Positions 33,332 through 41,419 of a stretch of DNA of 64,000 nt are shown here, one piece after another. Position 1 is the stretch's first letter; every line of letters starts with the position of its first letter. The notes under the pieces are model-generated. The model ran no database searches, was not told the origin of the DNA, and saw only the letters and a program-made list of their open reading frames with translations. The position numbers were made by a program, and so were the translations under genes. This DNA is from Mycobacterium paraense (lineage in GTDB: Bacteria > Actinomycetota > Actinomycetes > Mycobacteriales > Mycobacteriaceae): the NCBI RefSeq assembly GCF_002101815.1, contig NZ_LQPM01000008.1, positions 186,001 through 250,000 on the forward strand. The letters run 5' to 3'.

Positions 33332-35041
33332 ATGTTGCTCAATCCCAACCATCTGCAACGCCGCTACCCCGATGCCCGCTCGGGGGAGATCATGGCCGCG
33401 ACGGTGGACTTCTTCGAGTCCCGGGGCAAGGCGCGGCTGAAGTCCGACGACCACAACCGGGTCTGGTACTCCGACTTCCTCGACCACATCGGCCGCGAGC
33501 GGATCTTCGCGTCCCTGCTGACCCCGGCGGAATACGGCGCCGACGACTGTCGGTGGGACACCTACCGGATCAGCGAGTTCGCCGAGATCGTCGGCTTCTA
33601 CGGGCTGAGCTACTGGTACCCGTTCCAGGTCACCGCGCTGGGCCTGGGCCCGATCTGGATGAGCGACAACGAGGACGCCAAGCGCAAGGCCGCCGCCCAG
33701 CTCGAACAGGGCGAGGTGTTCGCCTTCGGGCTGTCGGAGCGGACCCACGGCGCGGACGTCTACCAGACCGACATGATCCTGACGCCGGGCGAGCACGGGT
33801 GGACGGCCAACGGCGAGAAGTACTACATCGGCAACGCCAACGTGGCGCGGATGGTCTCCACGTTCGGCAAGATCGCCGCCACCTCGGAAAAAGAGCAACA
33901 GTACGTCTTCTTCGCCGCCGACTCCCAGCACGACCGCTACGAGCTGATCAAGAACGTGGTCAACTCGCAGAACTTCGTCGCCAACTACGCGCTGCGCGAC
34001 TACCCGGTCACCGAGGCCGACATGTTGCACCGCGGCCCCGACGCCTTCCACGCCGCCCTCAACACCGTCAACGTCTGCAAGTACAACCTGGGCTGGGGCG
34101 CCATCGGCATGTGCACCCACGCCATGTACGAGGCGGTCACCCACGCGGCCAACCGCTACCTGTACGGCACCGTGGTCACCGACTTCTCCCACGTGCGGCG
34201 GCTGCTCACCGACGCCTACGTGCGGCTGATCGCCATGAAACTGGTCGCCACCCGCGCCTGCGACTACATGCGCAGCGCGTCGGCGGCCGACCGCCGCTAC
34301 CTGCTCTACAGCCCGCTGACCAAGGCCAAGATCACCAGCGAGGGCGAGCGGGTGATCGCCGCGCTGTGGGATGTCATCGCCGCCAAGGGCGTCGAGAAGG
34401 ACACCTTCTTCGAGGCCGTCACCCGCGAGATCGGCCTGCTGCCCCGGCTGGAGGGCACCGTCCACATCAACATCGGGCTGCTCGGCAAGTTCATGCCGAA
34501 CTTCCTGTTCGCCCCGAGCGCCGAATTGCCCGTGATCGGGCGCCGCGACGACGCGGCCGACGACGCGTTCCTGTTCGCCCAGGGGCCCACCGGCGGCCTG
34601 GGCAAGGTGCGGTTCTCCGACTGGCGCGCGCCGTTCGACAGCTTCGCCCACCTTCCCAACGTCGCGCTGCTGCGCGAACAGGTCGACGTGCTCACCGAGA
34701 TGCTGGCCAGCGCCACCCCGGATGCCTTGCAGCAGAAGGACATTGACTTCGCGTTCGCGGTGGGCCAGCTGTTCGCGACGGTGCCCTACGCGCAGCTCAT
34801 CCTCGAAGAGGCCGCGCTGTCCGGCGTGGAGGACGCGCTGATCGACGAGATCTTCGCGGTGTTGGTGCGCGACTTCAACGGCTACGCCGTCGAGCTCGGC
34901 GACAAGCCCGCGACGACGGACGAACAGGCGCGGCTGGCGATGCGGATGATCCGCCGCCCGGTCCACGACCCCGCGCGCTACGACCAGGTCTGGAAGGAAC
35001 ACGTCCTGCCGATCAACGGCGCCTATCAGATGCGCCCGTAA
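33332..35041 (+). CDS. fadE4: Acyl-CoA dehydrogenase-like FadE4 (Rv0231 ortholog)
   Basis: A 569-residue protein, one residue longer than M. tuberculosis FadE4. It contains the acyl-CoA dehydrogenase fold (helical N-terminus with WYSDFLDHIGRERIFASLL, a beta-domain with FGLSERTHGADVYQTD and GEKYYIGNANVARM, and a C-terminal helical part with LGWGAIGMCTHAMYEAVTHAANRYL). The usual C-terminal EGT motif is not obvious. The family FadE4 and related long ACADs are atypical, so the catalytic base may be elsewhere or the reaction may differ. ATG 33332 is supported by the upstream -10 element. The TetR-R2lox operon follows 87 nt later. The gene is reported as part of lipid metabolism only by homology. 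Confidence 0.82.
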   Translation: MLLNPNHLQRRYPDARSGEIMAATVDFFESRGKARLKSDDHNRVWYSDFLDHIGRERIFASLLTPAEYGADDCRWDTYRISEFAEIVGFYGLSYWYPFQVTALGLGPIWMSDNEDAKRKAAAQLEQGEVFAFGLSERTHGADVYQTDMILTPGEHGWTANGEKYYIGNANVARMVSTFGKIAATSEKEQQYVFFAADSQHDRYELIKNVVNSQNFVANYALRDYPVTEADMLHRGPDAFHAALNTVNVCKYNLGWGAIGMCTHAMYEAVTHAANRYLYGTVVTDFSHVRRLLTDAYVRLIAMKLVATRACDYMRSASAADRRYLLYSPLTKAKITSEGERVIAALWDVIAAKGVEKDTFFEAVTREIGLLPRLEGTVHINIGLLGKFMPNFLFAPSAELPVIGRRDDAADDAFLFAQGPTGGLGKVRFSDWRAPFDSFAHLPNVALLREQVDVLTEMLASATPDALQQKDIDFAFAVGQLFATVPYAQLILEEAALSGVEDALIDEIFAVLVRDFNGYAVELGDKPATTDEQARLAMRMIRRPVHDPARYDQVWKEHVLPINGAYQMRP

Positions 35042-35068
35042 CCGGGCGCACACTGGTATCGAGAAGCC

Positions 35069-35110
35069 TTGAGGTGTGACGTGGCTCACCGTAGAATGAC
35101 CAGTGGTCAT
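35069..35110 (+). promoter_or_regulatory. Promoter and palindromic operator of the TetR-R2lox operon
   Basis: TTGAGG (35069-35074) and TAGAAT (35092-35097) are separated by exactly 17 nt and are close to the SigA consensus. The perfect 15-bp palindrome ATGACCAGTGGTCAT (35096-35110) begins inside the -10 and covers the expected transcription start. A dimeric TetR repressor there would shut the promoter. The TetR gene follows 18 nt downstream. Confidence 0.65.
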
Positions 35111-35128
35111 CGACGCTAGGAGGCCGCT

Positions 35129-35824
35129 TTGCCCACGGTGACATGGGCTCGAGTCGATCCCGCCCGCCGCGCGGCGGTGATAGAAGCAGCGGAAGACGAG
35201 TTCGGGGCGCACGGGTTCTCCCGGGGCAGCCTCAACGTCATCGCCCGCCGCGCCGGCGTTGCCAAGGGCAGCCTGTTCCAGTACTTCGCGGACAAGCGCG
35301 ACCTGTACGCGTACGTCACGGACGTCGCCAGCCAGCGGGTGCGCGCCTACATGGAGGAGCTGATCCGCGACCTCGACCCGAGCCGGCCGTTCTTCGACCA
35401 CCTCACCGACCTGCTCGACGGCTGGGTGGCCTACTACGCCGAGCATCCCCACGAGCGCGCCCTGCACGCCGCGGTGAGCCTGGAGGTCGACACCGAGGCA
35501 CGCATCAGCGTGCGCAGCGTCAGCAATCGCCACTACCTGGAGGTGCTGCGGCCGCTGGTGCGCGCCGCGCAGCAGCGCGGCGACCTGCGCCCCGATGCCG
35601 ACACCGACGCACTGCTGTCGTTGCTGCTGATGATCTTTCCGCACCTGGCGCTGGCGCCCTACATGCGCGGCCTGGACCCGGTGCTGGGGCTCGACGAGCC
35701 GACGCCCGAGCAGCCGGCGCTGGCCGTGCGCCGGCTCGTCGCCGTGCTGGCCGCGGCCTTCTCCGCACACCCGGCGAATTCCGTTGCCGGCCAAGAACCG
35801 AAACTCCCCGAGGAGGTCACATGA
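35129..35824 (+). CDS. TetR-family regulator (Rv0232 ortholog)
   Basis: A 231-residue TetR regulator with a helix-turn-helix at residues 14-60 ([19 protein letters not shown] and [19 protein letters not shown]). The ligand domain contains [16 protein letters not shown]. The start is TTG 35129, supported by TAGGAGG at 35117-35123 six bases upstream. Its stop overlaps the R2lox start as ATGA (35821-35824), so the two proteins are made together. A promoter with a perfect palindrome immediately upstream (35069-35110) strongly suggests autorepression. The effector is probably a fatty acid or CoA ester related to the R2lox ligand, which is an inference from the operon. Confidence 0.87.
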   Translation: MPTVTWARVDPARRAAVIEAAEDEFGAHGFSRGSLNVIARRAGVAKGSLFQYFADKRDLYAYVTDVASQRVRAYMEELIRDLDPSRPFFDHLTDLLDGWVAYYAEHPHERALHAAVSLEVDTEARISVRSVSNRHYLEVLRPLVRAAQQRGDLRPDADTDALLSLLLMIFPHLALAPYMRGLDPVLGLDEPTPEQPALAVRRLVAVLAAAFSAHPANSVAGQEPKLPEEVT

Positions 35825-36759
35825 CACGCACACATTCGGCCTCGATGGTCGCGGGCGGACTCAACTGGGACAGCCTGCCCTTGCGGTTGTTCGCCGGCGG
35901 CAACGCGAAATTCTGGAATCCCGCCGACATCGACTTCTCCCGCGACCGCGCGGACTGGGAGGCGCTGACGGACGACGAACGCCACTACGCCACCCGGCTG
36001 TGCGCCGAGTTCATCGCCGGTGAGGAGGCGGTGACCGAGGACATCCAGCCGTTCATGGCCGCGATGCGCGCCGAGGGCCGGCTCGGTGACGAGATGTACC
36101 TGACGCAGTTCGCGTTCGAGGAGGCCAAGCACGTCCAGGTGTTCCGCATGTGGCTCGACGCCGTCGGCATCACCGGTGACCTGCACGAATACCTCGACGA
36201 CATCCCGACCTACCGGACGATCTTCTACGAGGAGCTGCCGGCCAGCCTGAACGCGTTGTCGTCCGACCCGTCACCGGCCGCCCAGGTGCGGGCGGCGGTG
36301 ACCTACAACCACATGGTCGAAGGCATGTTGGCGCTTACCGGCTACTTCGCCTGGCACAAGATTTGCGTGGAGCGCGGGATCCTGCCCGGCATGCAGGAGC
36401 TGGTCCGGCGCATCGGCGACGACGAGCGCCGCCACATGGCGTGGGGCACCTTCACCTGCCGGCGCCACGTCGCCGCCGACGACGCGAACTGGGGCGTCTT
36501 CGAAACGCGGATGAACGAGCTCATGCCGCTCGGCCTGCGCCTTATCGAAGAGGGCTTCGCCCTGTACGACCCGATGCCGTTCGGCATTTCGACGGACGAG
36601 TTCATGGCCTACGCCGCCGACAAGGGCATGCGGCGGTTCGGCACCATCAGCAGCGCCCGCGGGCGCCCGGTCGGCGAGATCGACCTCGACTACTCGCCGC
36701 TGCAACTCGAGGACACCTTCGCCGACGAGGACGAGAAGGCGCTGGCGGCCGTCTCCTGA
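35821..36759 (+). CDS. R2-like ligand-binding oxidase, R2lox (Rv0233 ortholog; often misnamed nrdB)
   Basis: A 312-residue ferritin-fold protein with a Mn/Fe cofactor. With ATG 35821 as residue 1, the metal ligands fall at E68, E101, H104, E167, E202 and H205. The Val-Tyr ether cross-link pair characteristic of R2lox falls at V71 and Y162. All eight residues are present. The radical-transfer features of true class I ribonucleotide reductase R2 are not needed in this family, which binds a long-chain fatty acid and is thought to be an oxidase. Length is two residues below the M. tuberculosis protein. The start is translationally coupled to the TetR gene. The substrate and physiological role remain unsettled for the family. 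Confidence 0.93.
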   Translation: MTRTHSASMVAGGLNWDSLPLRLFAGGNAKFWNPADIDFSRDRADWEALTDDERHYATRLCAEFIAGEEAVTEDIQPFMAAMRAEGRLGDEMYLTQFAFEEAKHVQVFRMWLDAVGITGDLHEYLDDIPTYRTIFYEELPASLNALSSDPSPAAQVRAAVTYNHMVEGMLALTGYFAWHKICVERGILPGMQELVRRIGDDERRHMAWGTFTCRRHVAADDANWGVFETRMNELMPLGLRLIEEGFALYDPMPFGISTDEFMAYAADKGMRRFGTISSARGRPVGEIDLDYSPLQLEDTFADEDEKALAAVS

Positions 36760-36766
36760 GCCGCGG

Positions 36767-38185
36767 CTACTCGACCTTGCTGTCGCCGGCCGCGGAGCCG
36801 CTTTCCGACTCGCCGACCCAGACGGTCTTGGCGTTGCAGAACTCCCGGATGCCATGGCCGGCCAGCTCCCGGCCGTAGCCGGACCGCTTGACGCCGCCGA
36901 AGCCCAGCTCGGGGTAGGACACCGTCATCCCGTTGATGAACACCTGGCCCGCCTCGATGTCGTCGATGAAGCGCTGCTGCTCGGCCTCGTCGTTGGTCCA
37001 GGCGTTGGACCCCAGCCCGAACGTGGTGGCGTTGGCGATCTCGATGGCCTCGTCGATGTCCTTGGCGCGGTACATCGACGCGACCGGGCCGAACACCTCC
37101 TCGGTGTAGAGCGCCATGTCCTTGGTGATGTCGGTGACCACGGTCGGCGGGTAGAACCAGCCCGGCCGGTCGATCGGCTTGCCGCCGGTGCGCAGCGTGG
37201 CGCCCGCGGCGACGGCGTCGTCGACCTGCTTGGCGATCTCGTCGCGGCCCGACTCCGTGGCCAGCGGGCCGACGTCGGTGTCCGGGTCGGTCGGATCGCC
37301 GACCTTGAGCGCCTCCATCCGGTCGACGTACTTGTCGACGAACGCGTCATAGATGTCGGCGTGCACGATGAACCGCTTGGCGGCGATGCAGGACTGGCCG
37401 TTGTTCTGCACCCGGGCGGTGACCGCGGTCTTGACGGCCTCGTCGAGGTCCGCCGACGGCATCACGATGAACGGGTCGCTGCCGCCCAGCTCGAGCACCG
37501 TGGGCTTGATCTCGTCGCCGGCGATGGCGGCGACCGACTGCCCCGCCGGTTCGCTGCCGGTCAGGGTGGCCGCCGCGACGCGCGGGTCGCGCAGGATGCG
37601 CTCGACCGCGCTGGACGAGACGAGCAGCGTCTGGAAGCAGCCGTCCGGGAAGCCGCCGCGCGCGATGACGTCGGCGAGGTACAGCGCGCTCTGCGGCACG
37701 TTGGAGGCGTGTTTGAGGATGCCGACGTTGCCGGCCATCAGCGCCGGCGCCGCGAAGCGGACGGCCTGCCACAGCGGGAAGTTCCACGGCATGATGGCGA
37801 GCACCACCCCGAGCGGCTGGTAGCGGGTGTACGCCTTCTTGGCGCCCACCTTGGCCGCGTCGGCAGGCTCGTCGGCCAGCAGCCGCTCGGCGTTCTCGGC
37901 GTAGTAACGAAATCCCTTGGCGCATTTCAGCGTTTCCGCCTTCGCCGACTTCAGGGTCTTGCCCATCTCCAGGGTCATCATCGCGGCGACGTCGTCGGCC
38001 TCTTTCTCCAAGAGGTCCGCGGTGGCGTTTGCCCACTCGGCGCGCTGGGCAAAGGTGGTGTTGTGGCGGTAATCCTGGAACCGGGCGTACGCGCGCGCGA
38101 TGGCGGCGTCGACTTCCTCGTCGGTCGCCGGGGTGAAGGTTTTTACTGTCTCGCCGGTGGCCGGGTTGATCGTGGCGATGGGCAC
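36767..38185 (-). CDS. gabD1: Succinate-semialdehyde dehydrogenase GabD1 (Rv0234c ortholog)
   Basis: A 472-residue aldehyde dehydrogenase-fold enzyme that oxidises succinic semialdehyde to succinate with NADP+. It has LGVVLAIMPWNFPLWQ, TGSEPAGQSVAAIAG, the general base in TVLELGGSDPFIV near residue 230, the catalytic Cys in NNGQSCIAAKRF near 264, and EEVFGPVASMYRAKD. The start is GTG 38185. It is divergent from a ThDP-dependent decarboxylase-like gene with a 79-nt gap, a pairing that could produce and consume succinic semialdehyde. M. tuberculosis GabD1 is linked to the alternative route from 2-oxoglutarate to succinate. Confidence 0.88.
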   Translation of the reverse strand: MPIATINPATGETVKTFTPATDEEVDAAIARAYARFQDYRHNTTFAQRAEWANATADLLEKEADDVAAMMTLEMGKTLKSAKAETLKCAKGFRYYAENAERLLADEPADAAKVGAKKAYTRYQPLGVVLAIMPWNFPLWQAVRFAAPALMAGNVGILKHASNVPQSALYLADVIARGGFPDGCFQTLLVSSSAVERILRDPRVAAATLTGSEPAGQSVAAIAGDEIKPTVLELGGSDPFIVMPSADLDEAVKTAVTARVQNNGQSCIAAKRFIVHADIYDAFVDKYVDRMEALKVGDPTDPDTDVGPLATESGRDEIAKQVDDAVAAGATLRTGGKPIDRPGWFYPPTVVTDITKDMALYTEEVFGPVASMYRAKDIDEAIEIANATTFGLGSNAWTNDEAEQQRFIDDIEAGQVFINGMTVSYPELGFGGVKRSGYGRELAGHGIREFCNAKTVWVGESESGSAAGDSKVE

Positions 38186-38264
38186 GCTGGGATCCTTCGC
38201 TTCGGGGTTGGTAAGAGGTCCAACACCCAGCCTGCCACTATCGTTCCCCCAAGGGAGGTGCCGG

Positions 38265-39911
38265 ATGAGTAAAGCTGCTCAGCTGATCGTGAAGTGCCTG
38301 GAGAACGAGGGAGTCGCGGTCGTCTTCGGGGTGCCCGGCGAGGAGAACATCCGCTTCGTGCAGGCGCTGGCCTCCTCGAGCATCCGGTACGTGCTCACCC
38401 GGCACGAGCAGGCGGCGTCGTTCATGGCGGAGATGTACGGCCGCGTCACCGGCCGGGCGGCGGTGGTGTCGTCGACCCTGGGCCCCGGCGCCATCAACAT
38501 GCAGCTCGGTGTCGCCGACGCCACCACCAACAGCACCCCGATGGTGGCGATCTCCGCGCAGGTGGGCCAGGACCGGGAGTACAAGGAGTCGCACCAGTAC
38601 GTCGACCTGGTGTCGATGTTCGCCCCGATCACGCGGTGGGCCGCGGGCATCCCGACCCCGCGCGCCATACCCGAGATGGTCCGCAAGGCGTTCAAGCTCG
38701 CCGAGGCCGAGCGCCCGGCCGCGGTCTACCTGGCCGTGCCCGAGCACATCGATGCCGACGAGACCGACTACGACCTGACGCCGTTGCCCCGCAACGTCGT
38801 TCGCCCCGACGCGCCGGCGCCCCGCCAGGTCGAACGGGCCGCCGAGATCCTGCGCCACGCGAAGCGGCCGGTGGTGCTGGCCGGGCACGGCGCCGCGCGC
38901 GCCGACGCCACCAAGGCGCTGGTCCGCTTCTCCGAGGAGTTCGGCATCCAGGTGGCCAACACCTTCCACGGCAAGGGCGTGATGCCCGACGACCACCCCA
39001 ACAGCGCCGGGACGGTGGGGTTCATGCGGCACGACTACGTGAACTTCGGGTTCGACAACGCCGACGCCGTCATCGCCGTCGGCTACGAGCTGCAGGAGTT
39101 CGACCCCGTCCGGATCAATCCGCAGGCCGACAAGCGGATCATCCACGTACACCGGTTCCCCGCCGAGGTCGACGCGCACTACTCGGTCGACGTCGGGATC
39201 ATCGGCGACATCAGCGATTCGCTGAACGCGCTGACCGACGCGCTGGCCGGCCACAGCTTCGCGCACGCCGACGATGTGCCCGGGTCGGGCCTGCTCGCCG
39301 ACGAATTCGCTCGGGGACAACAGGATTCGCGCTACCCGCTGGCGCCGGCCCGGGTGGTCGCCGACACCCGCGAGGCGCTGGGCCGCAGCGACGTGGTCCT
39401 GGTCGACACCGGCGCCACCAAGATGTGGATGGCGCGGCTGTATCCGACCTACGAGCGGAACACCTGCCTGATCTCAAACGGGTTGTCCACCATGAGTTTT
39501 GCGCTACCCGGGGCCCTGGGCGTCAAGCTGGCCCGCCCCGAGGCCAAGGTGCTGGCCGTCGCCGGCGACGGCGCGTTCCTGATGAACTCCCAGGAAATCG
39601 AGACCGCCGTGCGGGAGCGGATACCCCTGGTGGTGCTGATCTGGGAGGACAACGGTTACGGGCTCATCGAATGGAAGATGGACCTCGAACTCGGGGCGCA
39701 CTACTACGTCAAGTTCGGCAACCCCGACATCGTGACCTACGCGGAAAGCTTCGGCGCCAAGGGGTATCGGATCAACAGCGCCGACGAGCTGTTGCCCACG
39801 CTGCGCGCGGCCCTCGACGACGACGGGGTGTCGCTGATCTGCTGCCCGGTCGACTATTCGGAGAACCTGCGGCTGACCGACCGGCTCGGGGAGCTGGACG
39901 AGACGTTGTAG
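38265..39911 (+). CDS. ThDP-dependent acetolactate-synthase-like enzyme, candidate 2-oxoglutarate decarboxylase
   Basis: A 548-residue enzyme of the acetolactate synthase / pyruvate-oxidase fold. The N-terminal PYR domain has LTRHEQAASFMAEMYGRVTG with catalytic Glu48 and SSTLGPGAINM. The middle domain is DUF-like nucleotide-binding. The C-terminal PP domain has the metal and ThDP motif VAGDGAFLMNSQEIE through WEDNGYGLIEWK near residues 430-465 (GDG to N). ATG 38265 is preceded by GGGAGGT. Annotation as acetolactate synthase is by fold only, and the biosynthetic IlvB is elsewhere in mycobacteria. The segment TRHEQ to VPEHI is very similar to the cyanobacterial 2-oxoglutarate decarboxylase that lies beside a succinic-semialdehyde dehydrogenase, the same neighbour as here. 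No ortholog lies at this site in H37Rv. Confidence 0.78.
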   Translation: MSKAAQLIVKCLENEGVAVVFGVPGEENIRFVQALASSSIRYVLTRHEQAASFMAEMYGRVTGRAAVVSSTLGPGAINMQLGVADATTNSTPMVAISAQVGQDREYKESHQYVDLVSMFAPITRWAAGIPTPRAIPEMVRKAFKLAEAERPAAVYLAVPEHIDADETDYDLTPLPRNVVRPDAPAPRQVERAAEILRHAKRPVVLAGHGAARADATKALVRFSEEFGIQVANTFHGKGVMPDDHPNSAGTVGFMRHDYVNFGFDNADAVIAVGYELQEFDPVRINPQADKRIIHVHRFPAEVDAHYSVDVGIIGDISDSLNALTDALAGHSFAHADDVPGSGLLADEFARGQQDSRYPLAPARVVADTREALGRSDVVLVDTGATKMWMARLYPTYERNTCLISNGLSTMSFALPGALGVKLARPEAKVLAVAGDGAFLMNSQEIETAVRERIPLVVLIWEDNGYGLIEWKMDLELGAHYYVKFGNPDIVTYAESFGAKGYRINSADELLPTLRAALDDDGVSLICCPVDYSENLRLTDRLGELDETL

Positions 39912-39913
39912 CG

Positions 39914-41371
39914 TCAGCGGCTTTGCAGGTTCGTCGCTGTGTCGAGCGCCAGCGGCCGCACGTATCCGCCGATGAGCGTGCGGTGCCACCACGCCCGATC
40001 GCGACGCAGCTCGGCGAACGTGGTGAAGCGGTACTCGTAGAGCTGCGCCCGCACGTACCGCGGCGGCGAATCGGGGAAAGGATTGCGCCGCAACAGCCGC
40101 AGCGTCGGCCGGTCGTTGCGCAGCAGCCGCTCCATGAACGGCTTGAGCCACGGCCCCGCATAGCCGGGCGAGATCGCGGCGAACCACATCAACCAGTCCA
40201 GGCGCAGGTGGTAGGGCGCCCATTGCCTCGGTAGCCGGTTCACGGCGCCGGGCTTCCCCTTGAATTCGTATTCCTGCCACGCGGTGTGCTGTGTGACCCG
40301 CTCGTCGTCGGTGCCCTCGATCACCACCTCGCGCCGGACGCGCCCGATGCTGCCGAACGCCCCGTAGGTGTTCACCAGGTGAAAGGGGTTGAAGGACATG
40401 TTCATTCGCTGACGCGAAGACAGCATGTTGCGCACCGGCCAGTACGTCAGGAACAGCACGGCGCCGGCGAACGCGATCACCAGGGCGGCGAACCACAGCG
40501 GTGGGGCCGTCCAGCCGGCGTGCGCCGGCACGGGAAACAGCCTCCCCAGCGACGGGTCGTCGATGGCGCTGAACGCCAGGAAGATCGTCACCCAATTGAG
40601 CCAGGCGAAATTGCCCGACGCCACCAGCCACAGCTGGGTGATCACGACGATCGCGGCGGCCACGCTGGCGATCGGCTGCGGCGCGAACAACCCGAACGGC
40701 ACGACGAGCTGGGCGAAGTGGTTGCCCGCCACCTCGACCCGGTGCAGCGGCCTGGGCAGGTGATGGAAGAACCAGCTCAGCGGGCCCGGCATGGGCTGCG
40801 TCTCGTGGTGGTAGTACAGGCAGGTCAGGTCGCGCCAGCACGGGTCGCCGCGCATCTTGATCAGCCCGGCGCCGAACTCGACCCGGAACAGCAGCAGCCG
40901 CGCCAGCCACAGCGTCAGCACCGGCGGCGCGACCCGGTCGTTGCCGAGGAAGATCATCAGGAACCCGGCCTCCAGCAGCAACGATTCCCAGCCGAAGCCG
41001 TACCAGGTCTGGCCGACGTTGACGATCGACAGGTAGAGCACCCACAGCGCCAGCCACGCCAGCATCGCGGCCCACAGCGGCGCGAGATCGGCCGCGCCGG
41101 CGACGACGGCCGTCGCCAGCGCCGCACCCAGCCAGGACACACCCGCAAACAGCCGATCGGAGTAGCGCAGGTGGAAAAGGCTCGGCGCCCGCCAAAACGA
41201 CTGCCTGGCCAAAAACCTTGGTACCGGCAGTATTCCGTGTTCGCCGATGAGCGCCCGGAACTGGAGTGCGGCGGCGACGAACGCGATCAGGTAGATGGCC
41301 GCGACGCCGCGCTGCAGGACCATCCGGCCCAGCCAGTACTCGGGTGCCGAAAACCAATCCATGCTCGTCAC
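39914..41371 (-). CDS. Lipase-maturation-factor-like membrane protein (Rv0235c ortholog)
   Basis: A 485-residue polytopic protein with several helices in the first 330 residues (GVAAIYLIAFVAAALQFRAL, LFAGVSWLGAALATAVVAG and others). The family signature regions are GFGWESLLLEAGFLMIFLG and LLLFRVEFGAGLIKMRGDPCW. The C-terminal soluble domain has RMNMSFNPFHLVNTYGAFG and YEFKGKPGAVNRLPRQWAPYHLRLDWLMW (in two parts). This is the LMF1-type family, which in animals assists lipase folding in the secretory pathway. Its bacterial role is unknown. GTG 41371 or ATG 41362 may start it. It ends 2 nt from the convergent ThDP gene and is followed on the minus strand by aftD upstream, as in M. tuberculosis. 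Confidence 0.83.
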   Translation of the reverse strand: MTSMDWFSAPEYWLGRMVLQRGVAAIYLIAFVAAALQFRALIGEHGILPVPRFLARQSFWRAPSLFHLRYSDRLFAGVSWLGAALATAVVAGAADLAPLWAAMLAWLALWVLYLSIVNVGQTWYGFGWESLLLEAGFLMIFLGNDRVAPPVLTLWLARLLLFRVEFGAGLIKMRGDPCWRDLTCLYYHHETQPMPGPLSWFFHHLPRPLHRVEVAGNHFAQLVVPFGLFAPQPIASVAAAIVVITQLWLVASGNFAWLNWVTIFLAFSAIDDPSLGRLFPVPAHAGWTAPPLWFAALVIAFAGAVLFLTYWPVRNMLSSRQRMNMSFNPFHLVNTYGAFGSIGRVRREVVIEGTDDERVTQHTAWQEYEFKGKPGAVNRLPRQWAPYHLRLDWLMWFAAISPGYAGPWLKPFMERLLRNDRPTLRLLRRNPFPDSPPRYVRAQLYEYRFTTFAELRRDRAWWHRTLIGGYVRPLALDTATNLQSR

Positions 41372-41419
41372 GTATTACCAGTCAAGCAGCAGAAAAACCG
41401 CTAGCCAACACCTCGGACG

